The position numbers and the translations under genes were made by a program. Source: Panonychus citri (taxonomy: Eukaryota; Arthropoda; Arachnida; Trombidiformes; Tetranychidae). From it: DNA of 64,000 bases. Positions 55,762 through 64,000 of the stretch are shown here, one piece after another; position 1 is the stretch's first letter, and the number at the start of each line of letters is the position of its first letter. The DNA is taken from NCBI RefSeq assembly GCF_014898815.1, contig NW_026515438.1:1154443-1218442 (forward strand), written 5' to 3'. Under the pieces are notes generated by a model. It had not been told where the DNA came from and made no database searches. It saw only the letters and a list, made by a program, of their open reading frames with translations.

Positions 55762-58700
55762 TTAATTAACAGTGTCTTCATTGACAGCACCTCGATGTTG
55801 TTGTAATAGGATTGCAGCTCTCATATAGATTGGACCACCTAAAGAAGTAAGAAAATTTGATTAGTAAGAAAACTGAAATTATCGAATTTCATTTGTTAAT
55901 TGTTACCTTGATTTGATGCATGAGCTGGATGAATTGGTGGTTGGAAACATTTAACATGTTCAATTGTGTTGCCTTCACTTGATGGCGATGATAAATATTT
56001 GTTTAAAATGGAAAAAATTTGTGAATTTAGAACTTGGAATCTCCTGATTCGATCGACCATCCGTTTAAGTGGAATCCCTCGAACAATTTGATCTTTACCA
56101 TCGACTCTTTGTACTTTGAGTAAATGATAACTGAAATCAAGAGTTTCGAATCGCCTTTGTTGACCTAAAAGGGTAATCATGACACATCCCGCCCAATTAA
56201 GTCCTTCGCCGAATAATTGTTCAACTGTCCATTCGCCGTCTCCCACTGGGATCGAATAGACAAATTGAAGCGCTGACCATAGACGGTGGAATTCAATACA
56301 CTCGTCAACATAAATGACTCCATTCGGAGGTGGACCATCGGTTGGTCCGATCCATCGAGCGGCTTGTTCCTCGTTTTCTACCATGATATCCCGAATTCGG
56401 CCTAGAACAGCTTCAAATATCGAGAGGCCACAAATTAATCTTTCTTTAGTTAACAGGTCACCTTCTCGGGCAATTTGACCTTGTTTGTTTGATCCAAAAC
56501 GATCAATATTGGCAACTACTTGAAGTGGTGCGTATTTGGCTTCCAGTCTTTTTATTTTAGTCTCTGGTTTCTCTTGGTCTTTACAATAGGGTCGTGGAAA
56601 ACAGTTCTGAAAGGGCGCGGCTTGAACGAGGTCACAGACTTCCTCTTGTGATAAACTGTGTTCGATGAGGAGACAAAAGATGACCGCATTACCGATCTCC
56701 CGGAAACATTGGAAAAGCTCTGTTTTTACATCAGGATATTGAATTATGTCACGAAGTTGAGCTTGATAAAATTCCAACACTCCACTTGAACCGTATTCAT
56801 ATAATGGCAATTTACACAATTTTGGCATCGCTTTCATCAGTGTTTCCACATATTGAGCAATGGTTCCTTGGATTCCCGTTTTCATGATACGAAGTAGCTC
56901 CTCAATGATTACAGCGATTCCCTGGTAGCCTAGGACACGACACATGGCTCGAAAATGAGGAGCACCGATAAACCCTGAATACTGATTAAAGATACTGGCA
57001 TAGGCCACATTTAGAGCCTTAGTACCATAAAAATAGTACGGAGGTTGTTGCATCGGGATTAAAGCTGCCCGATCACGATGATAGTCCATGTGAGGGGCGA
57101 GATTGGGTGCTTTAGAAGGGACTCGAACAAATCGATTAGTTGATGAATTGTAACAATAGGTGGGAAGAAAATTGTAATACAGATCAAGGAAAACATGAAG
57201 AGTTATACTTCCATAGGGAGCGGAGACATTGTGATTTGCTTCTTTGAAAATGGAATCAAAACTGTCCAACTCGACGTGTTTCGACAAAAGTTTGTGTGTA
57301 TGACGATTAACGGACATTAATCCTTCTAATTCAATGATACCAGAAATGTCACCGGATTCAAATCGACGAATAGCATATTCTAAACTTTTCAACATGTGGG
57401 CATTGAGACGTTGAGCAATTAGACGATTAAGGTCAATGGTTCGACCTAAAAGTTGAAGATGTCGTTGTCTCATTAAAGTTTCATATCGATTTGCTTGAGG
57501 CCAAGCAAATTTTATTCCGTGAATCTGAGCTTCAGATCGGAATCTTTTATCCAATAAAATGGAACCAGCAAGATGCTTATAATAAGCAAAAATTTGCTCC
57601 GATAATTTGTAGACAAACTGATCGAAACAAAGATTCACTTCCGCTTCAACTTCATCATAAAGATATTGTTTGCTGAATTTGTACAAAGCACAGTGAGCAG
57701 CGTCATTGTAAAGATCTAGGGGATAGAGAACACATTCCATCATGGAAGGATCTTTAGTCTTCAATATTTGATCAGTCAGAATCCAGGGAAGAGACATTTC
57801 AATGGGAAACTGAAAACAATTGAAGAAAAAATAAATAAGAAATAAATTATTGTCCAAGAGAAAATCCATAGAATAGGAAAATAAATAATTACCTGAATTC
57901 TTTTGCCCATGGTCATTTCAAGATAAAATTTTCTGTACCAAAGTTGTGATAAATCACAACATTCCTTAAAGTTTCTGAAATAAATATGAAGAAATTAAGT
58001 CGCAGTATTAATATATCGAAATTTAATCGATCGTTGATTGACTACTTACGGCTAAAATTGAGCAAATAGTTCCAGAAGAAACTGTTCTTGTGAAACTGAT
58101 CGATGGCTAAAAGGTAATTTCCGTCGATATCTTTTCGCAAGGTTCGTTTTCCACTGGCCGCTTTATCGGAGATGAGACTTTCCAACATCGTCCGTACCAT
58201 ATAAAGCTGTGTACTTCCTGGACCAACATTTCGTCGAGGAACTTGCATGTCAACCTCGCTCATTGAACTAGAAGATAATTTGTTTCCTTTAGTTAATGGA
58301 TCTTCAAACCCTTTAGCCCAATCGGCACAAGTATCTCGAACAGATGATAAAAGAGTTCGAACTAGATCTTTACGATTTTTGATTGCTTTTCTAAGTGGTT
58401 CTCGAAGTGTTTTCTGGACAAAGTCTTGTAATTCAGCGTAAATTGAATAACCTATTGCATCGGTAAACACAGTTTCCATTCTGTGCATGAGAACTTGTAA
58501 TCCTTTAACCATGGCGATCATATCAATTAGTGCAGCTTTCTCATCTTCATTATAATTATATCGAGTTACTCTTTCATACTCTTCGGCTTCAACGGGACAA
58601 TCTTTATTCTGATGATGATCAGTTGGATTCATTAGTTTCCACGAATAAAGCTCCATGATATGGGAAGTCCATTCGGATAATAATTGGAGACCTCGAAGTG

Positions 58701-60168
58701 CAAGACAAAGAAGTTGCTTGTTTTCTGCATCAGATCTTGGTGCTTCTTTCACCGTTGTGGTCACTTCATTGGAATAACGAGAAAGTTCAGATATGTAAGA
58801 AACATAATCTTCCCTGATTGTAGGTAAATGTTGAAGTATATCAGCCTGTGTTGAAGGTGTTTGTGAATTAGAGGCTAATGGCCATTTAGTTGGATCGTAA
58901 TTGGGAGTTTTGTTGATATAAGTAAGAATTGGTGATATTTGCATGTCTCCAAATAGTGGAACCATTTCAAGGGATTTAAATATCTTATCAATACGACTTA
59001 AGTTGATTCGTCGTTTTGTGTCCAGTTTATTGATATTACAGTTCTTAGAGTCTTTAGAATCAAGAAGGAAAAGTCCAAAACCGATAACCTGAAAGAGAAT
59101 TGGGAAAAAAGAAAGATGAATACGTGAAAAAGATACAAAGAATGAGAAAATCGACAAACCTTGACTAGCATATGCTTTTCCCATGGAAGCATATACATTT
59201 TACTTTCGTACATGTGTGTACATAGATTTATAACATCGGCAAGAAGCTCTTCGTAGCCAGAAATTTGTTCTAACTGTTCTTTCAATGAGTCACGAATTTT
59301 ATTCCTCATTGCTAAAAAAAGTGATAACTTTTGACTCTCTTGGAGAGAATGTGAGTCAGATAATTGTTTAAGAGATTGTGAGGCTCGTCGATATGCAGCA
59401 TAGTCATTTTTCACCGAGGCTTTGATATTTTTCAACTCATCAAGAACAGCTAACATATTCAAAAATTTTCCCAAAGTTAAAAGGTAAGTCTCAGATACAA
59501 AAGTGTCATGTTTCCGTTTGCTAGAGCTTGAATCTCCTCCACCAGATCCTTGATTATTGTTTGGAGATAAACAAAGACGCTTGATTTCAGAGCAGAAACG
59601 TTTGATAGCAGCTTCTTGGAAATACATGAAAGCCAACAATTTATCAACCTCTGGACCAAGAACCTCAACAGTTTTCTCAATCATTTCCAATCGATTAGGT
59701 TGATCTTTATCTTTTGGCTGTGGAATCGCCCGAGAACAACATCTCCAAGTATATAACATAACTGCATGTTTTTCACCTGAGAAAACAAAAGTACCAATAG
59801 AATAGAATAGAATAAAAAGAAAACAAAAATCATGATTAATAAAGCTCTCATAATAAGAATCGTTTTGACAATTTGATCAGATGAACAACAAAACAAACAG
59901 AAAAAAAATGTTTACCTTCTTCTAGCATTTGATTCAATTTAGATTGGTAGTTGGCTTCCTCAAGGTACTTGGCAACACCACAGACAAAAGCATTTTTATC
60001 CTCAAAATTTGTATCCAAGTTAAAATGGTGAACAATTGACTTTGCTTGCCCCTGAATACAATGTTGCTCATCCGGCAGCTCAATTTCATCCAATACTTCA
60101 ACATTGGCCATGGCATCAGAAAGAGTAACTTTGATACCCTCTTTGTTGGTCATTTCGTCCATCATCAT
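55762..60168 (-). CDS. CYFIP: CYFIP/Sra-1, WAVE regulatory complex subunit, one junction out of phase
   Basis: Exons on the minus strand are 60168-59916, 59776-59160, 59088-58050, 57974-57893, 57809-55907 and 55838-55762. The N-terminus has TLSDAMANVEVLDEIELPD and NFEDKNAFVCGVAKY. Later blocks are YTWRCCSRAIPQ, PRRNVGPGSTQLYMVRTMLE, FPIEMSLPWILTD and the C-terminal IYMRAAILLQQHRG. All are hallmarks of CYFIP, which links Rac1 to the WAVE/Arp2/3 actin pathway and binds FMRP/eIF4E in animals. Length is close to the usual 1250 residues. The junction of the third and fourth exons is odd: the third ends in phase 1 (AGC C before GTAAGT), while the conserved KECCDLSQLW frame of the next exon needs phase 2. 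One base seems to be missing, probably a sequence error or an unusual splice site. It is head to head with the methyltransferase gene. Confidence 0.94.
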
Positions 60169-60805
60169 GAAAGATTATCGCAAATAGAACACCGAGAAAT
60201 GTACAACGGAGGGTTTGTAGAAAAAAAAAGACTCACTGATTGTGGAGATTATCAAAATTAAATTAGAAAATAAAATAAAAAACACACCCAAATTGTAAAG
60301 TGAAAAAAATGACAATTAAAAGATGAAAATATTTGAAACTTTCATATTGGAAAAATGTTCCAAACATCAACACCAGAGGCTCCACATTCGTTATTCTCAT
60401 GAACAAACAGTAGAAGCGCGAATTTCAAACAATAGAATTTACAATCTCATCATTTTATTTTCATTCCAAATCAAGAGAATCAAATGTTTTGTTTCGTTTA
60501 GTTTAATTAGTTTTATTTTTTACTAATTAGAAAGGATAATTTCGTGGTGATTAAGGATTAAGAGGTAAGAAGATCAATACTGTGGAAATAAACAAAAAGC
60601 TATTTCAACGATCCAAGATATTAATTAGTTACGAACCAGGTGAGTTGATTAGTGTAATTGTTTTGCTTTCTTTCATTGAATTAATTGTTCAGTTTTTAAT
60701 CAAATTTTGTTATGTTTTCCTCATTGTGTGTTTAGTTACAATCAATTGTTAAAATCAACTTGTCTCATGTTTGTCCGACTGATTTGAATTGAGTTTGTGA
60801 TTTGA
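60169..60805. promoter_or_regulatory. Divergent promoter region, CYFIP and methyltransferase genes
   Basis: 637 bases lie between divergent start codons. It should contain both promoters and the 5' leaders. A possible leader intron donor (CAGGTGAGTT near 60637) lies before the methyltransferase start. No other named element is visible. Confidence 0.45.
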
Positions 60806-61701
60806 ATGATGAGCACATTACCTGAAGCTAATCAAACTTATGGTACTAAGGATTATTGGATTAGTAGATTTAATCAAGAAAATGTCTATGAATGGCTTGT
60901 TGATTATCAACAATTAAAAGCTCATCTTGCTGAGAATATCAACCAAGATGATACAATATTAATCTTAGGTAAGTTTTTCTATTCTTTCTTTAATTGCCTT
61001 ACAAGTGATTATTTGTTTTCTTTTGTTATGATTCATTTGAATGAGAAAATATAGAAACAATTTGACTGAATTTAAAATTATTCTTTTTAATCTAATTCTA
61101 TTCTCTATTCTATTCTCTATTAACAGGTTGTGGTAATAGTTTACTCGGTGAAAAGCTTTACAATGATGGTTACAGAATGATTATCTCCATGGACTATTGT
61201 GAAAATGTAGTCGGAAACATGTCGCTTCATTGTGATTCCTGTAAATCCATTAATTGGTTAACAATGGATGCAACCAATATGACAATTAAGGATAATTGTA
61301 TTGATGTTGTTCTAGAAAAGGCAACAATTGACACTTTTCTTGTTGGTGAAAAAAATCTCTGGTCTCTTTCACCTTCTTCCATTGAAAAAGTGGATAAAAC
61401 TCTTAGTGAAATTAGTAGATTGTTGAAACCTGATGGAAAATTTATTTCTCTCTCATTCAATCAACCTCATTTTCGAGGGAAACTTTACTCTAATGATAAA
61501 TATGATTGGAGAATCAAATCAATTGATACAATTGGAGTTAATTTTCATCACTATTTGTATGTTATTCAAAAAGGATTATCTCAGACAGAATCAGCAGATT
61601 ATTATGTTTATCAACCTCCAGCGATTACCACAATCAAATCAGAAGAAACTATTGAAGAACGTGAAGAAAATGATATATTCGCAATCAATTTGGACAATTA
61701 A
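60806..61701 (+). CDS. EEF1AKMT4/CSKMT-like SAM-dependent methyltransferase
   Basis: Exons are 60806-60968 and 61127-61701, encoding about 245 residues. The N-terminus has YGTKDYWISRFNQENVYEWL. The SAM-binding loop spans the intron (ILILG then CGNSLLGEKLY). Post-motif blocks are IISMDYCENVV, WLTMDATNM, VVLEKATIDTFLVGEK and a C-terminal PHFRGKLYSN/HHYLYV pair. This order matches the EEF1AKMT4/METTL13-like class of seven-beta-strand lysine methyltransferases, of which the human member modifies translation factor eEF1A. CSKMT, which acts on citrate synthase, is the close alternative. No mitochondrial leader is obvious, favouring the cytosolic enzyme. The last 30 residues are acidic and not conserved. 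Confidence 0.82.
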
Positions 61702-62547
61702 AGTAATTATTGTGAAAAACAAAGGAAATTGGTTTCAAATTCGACAGTTTAACAACAAGGATCGTAAATCTCATGATCGAGAATCTCGACTCGAGATGAA
61801 CCGTCCAGAGGATAATTAAAAGATAAATAAGGAAAACATAGAACGGAAAAAGTTTCTTTGTTTTTGTGAGAAAATGTCAACCTTTTTTTTTATTTCTTTT
61901 TTTTATTCCGAAAATTCTGCCTTTTGATCCTGAGACATTGAAGTACATGATTTGTATAGCAAGTAGCAAGGAAATGGTTGATATTGAGAATTTAAAAGTG
62001 AAGGTACCATGAAAATTGAAATGGAAGTTAGTTATCATTCCCGTTCTCGATTGGACATCACTCTTAAGTCAATTGCTTTTTACGATGGTGTTTATCTCTG
62101 CTACGATTTATTCAAAGTACATGTAGATCGTTCACATCGTCGTACATCATCAAAATATTAATCATCCTCATCCTCATCATCATCCCCATCATCCATCCAT
62201 CCACTCGCCTTGGAATCACTCTTTCACATCACATCACACTCGAAATTGTCCATCATCAACTTAAATATTAGAAGTAGAGAAAGAGATAAAGAATCAAATC
62301 AAAGACGTAAAAATATTCCAAGTTAAGAATTTATCCAAAAATTTATTTGTATTGATGCTTAATTTTTTACTTTTGAAATAAGTATTTATGAGTATTAATT
62401 TCTAGTATTTCTCGAAGCGTGAGGACTAGAAAGATTAAAGATAAAAGAAAAGTAGATCAATAGCAATAACCATTCTCCTGGATTTTCATTTTGTTTCCAT
62501 GAATTTCTTTTTATCTTTTCATTTGAAAGTTTCACTTGGAATTGAAG
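61702..62547. other. Spacer, no gene seen
   Basis: No supported coding frame. A (CAT)n/(ATC)n-like stretch lies around 62158-62215. Confidence 0.5.
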
Positions 62548-63120
62548 ATGTCTAAATTTATTCAGTTTACGTTAATGTGTTTTCTTATTATCATGGTTAT
62601 CGAAGCTCTTCCGCTCGATAAGTTTGTTCATTTACCTATGAGTTTACATGAAATCATCATCAATGGGAATAGCAAAGAAAATAAAGATTCATCTAATTCA
62701 TCTAATTCATCCGATTCATCACAAAATCATCCATCTTCTCATCCCTCGCATCCTTCGAACCCATCTCATCTTCCACATCAGCAACAAGATCAACATCAAC
62801 CACCACCCGGAATGAATCATAGTTATCCACTCTCTACTCAACCTATTTACTCTTATCCACCTCATCATCCATATCATTCTCATGCCCTTGGTCAATGGTA
62901 TCCACACACTACCAATAATTATTACTTTAACTTAAACAACTTGAGCAATATTAGTAATATATCTATAGCTATATCCATTAATAGCACAGGAAAAGTTGTA
63001 GCTCATGAAAATCCGAAACCAGTGGAAAAAAGTTGGATTTCTGAGATTTACAGTGGCATTGTCAGAATCATTGGGGGAAAGCGGGATTTCGAGAGAAAGT
63101 TTTTTAAACCAATTTATTAA
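62548..63120 (+). CDS. Secreted His/Pro/Ser-rich protein of unknown function
   Basis: ATG 62548 starts a 190-residue single-exon frame; an in-frame TTG four codons upstream is ignored. A signal peptide (MSKFIQFTLMCFLIIMVIEA) is followed by a short conserved-looking segment (LPMSLHEIIINGNS). A low-complexity region follows, with SSNSSDSSQNHPSSHPSHPS and His/Gln/Pro runs, then an aromatic stretch (YSYPPHHPYHSHALGQWYPH), an Asn/Ile/Ser-rich stretch, and a basic C-terminus ending FKPIY. No Cys occurs after the signal peptide. Such composition is common in cuticle, silk or adhesive proteins, and His-rich parts may bind metals; both are inference. Confidence 0.6.
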   Translation: MSKFIQFTLMCFLIIMVIEALPLDKFVHLPMSLHEIIINGNSKENKDSSNSSNSSDSSQNHPSSHPSHPSNPSHLPHQQQDQHQPPPGMNHSYPLSTQPIYSYPPHHPYHSHALGQWYPHTTNNYYFNLNNLSNISNISIAISINSTGKVVAHENPKPVEKSWISEIYSGIVRIIGGKRDFERKFFKPIY

Positions 63121-64000
63121 ACGATAATAATTCATTTGAGCAAACAATTAACTCACAATCAACAACTGGAATAAAATCAGTTGTGTCTTTAATTAATTCC
63201 TTCGATGTTGATTGTTTACTTATGAATATGTTAACATTTACCTTAGTATATTAGTTACAGGTAATAAATTTACTAAATGGCTGTTGAATGTTGAATGGAC
63301 AAACAATTAGTTAATCAGTTGGGTAAAGTGATTAAAATTTGAAACTAAAATGATATTGGATATAGTTAGCGGACTAACTATCACAATTAACTACAAATTC
63401 ATTGAACCCTTCAATCGTTGTTCAATTGATCAAATTGATTAGAATGATTAATAATCAAGCAAAAGAAACGAAACAATTAAACCATGAGAAGTGATTATTT
63501 GTTGAAATAATTTTTCAATTTTGATTGTTTATCATAATGTTTCAATTCTGTTCTATCCTGGTGATTAATTTATTAATTTGATGATTAAGATGTGATTGAA
63601 TTGTGAGAATCATTGACAATTTAATCATTCTATTTATGTTATGATTAATTGTTAGCACAAAATTTTCTGTTATTGAAATTAACTCTTAATTGTTCCCAAT
63701 CCCTTTGAGATATAATCTTTGAGATGATCAAGGAATGGACTTAATAACTAATGATTATCTATTTGATTCACCCAATTAGTTATACAAATGTCACATGAAA
63801 CAATCAATTTACCAAATTATCAAGAGATAATCATTAGAATTAACCTTATTATTGACGATTGATATTCTAAATTGTTGCTAATTGTTATCAGTTTGATTTA
63901 TGGATGATGAAATATATTCAAATGTAAATGTAAAGTTATTGAAAAGTGTTGACTCTTCAATAGAATCAAATTTAATTATGAAAGCAAACAACTGGAACTG
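63121..64000. other. Intergenic region, no gene seen
   Basis: AT-rich DNA to the end of the window, with no supported frame or repeat. Confidence 0.6.

Noticed and set aside
61433..61819. 128-codon plus-strand frame in the methyltransferase gene
   Set aside because: It is an alternate frame of the methyltransferase exon.
1..64000. tRNA or rRNA genes
   Set aside because: No cloverleaf-type or rRNA-like sequence was recognised by eye; a covariance-model scan would be needed to exclude short tRNAs.

Overview
The window is eukaryotic nuclear DNA. Host genes are split by short GT-AG introns (many of roughly 50-150 bases), intergenic DNA is very AT-rich, and conserved genes have animal orthologues: CYFIP/Sra-1, the SAC1 lipid phosphatase, an RNF34-type E3 ligase, UTP13/TBL3, an nrf-6-type acyltransferase, and a fibril-associated-type collagen. 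The compact gene layout and families fit a small arthropod, possibly a mite. That is an inference and no species is claimed.

Layout. Positions 1-1858 are gene-free. Positions 1859-18889 are a 17.0 kb Polinton/Maverick element with 53-bp terminal inverted repeats (TIRs). Its left two thirds is a minus-strand block: protein-primed family B DNA polymerase, a TBP-fold protein, packaging ATPase, two small Polinton-type proteins, chromodomain integrase, a penton/fibre-like minor capsid protein, a small GYGIG-motif protein, major capsid protein and adenain-type protease. Its right third carries accessory genes: a fused double-length dUTPase (plus strand), three small unknown ORFs (minus strand) and a 72-bp minisatellite whose unit keeps one frame open. 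Several replication and virion genes are broken by frameshifts or stops, while integrase, TBP-like and dUTPase genes are open.

Positions 22199-24702 are a small non-autonomous LTR retrotransposon: 303/308-bp LTRs, primer binding site, broken gag, no pol, and a second ORF placed just behind a splice acceptor. That second ORF shares a motif and spacing with an accessory ORF of the Polinton, which is the most unexpected link in the window.

Positions 25203-38169 hold three four-exon paralogues of a secreted cysteine-rich family (two on the plus strand, one on the minus strand) flanking a collagen gene and a Ser/Thr-rich mucin-like gene. Positions 39402-63120 are a dense host block: acyltransferase-3, UTP13/TBL3, SAC1, RNF34-like, a membrane-anchored NTR-domain protein, CYFIP, an EEF1AKMT4-like methyltransferase and a His/Pro/Ser-rich secreted protein. 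Two head-to-head pairs (TBL3/SAC1 and CYFIP/methyltransferase) leave short shared promoter regions.

Caution on decay. Single-base frame breaks also occur in highly conserved host genes (SAC1 near 47435, the CYFIP junction near 57974-58050) and in one secreted paralogue (near 26435). Some indels may therefore be assembly errors. Breaks in the Polinton are denser than in the host genes, so real decay there is still likely.
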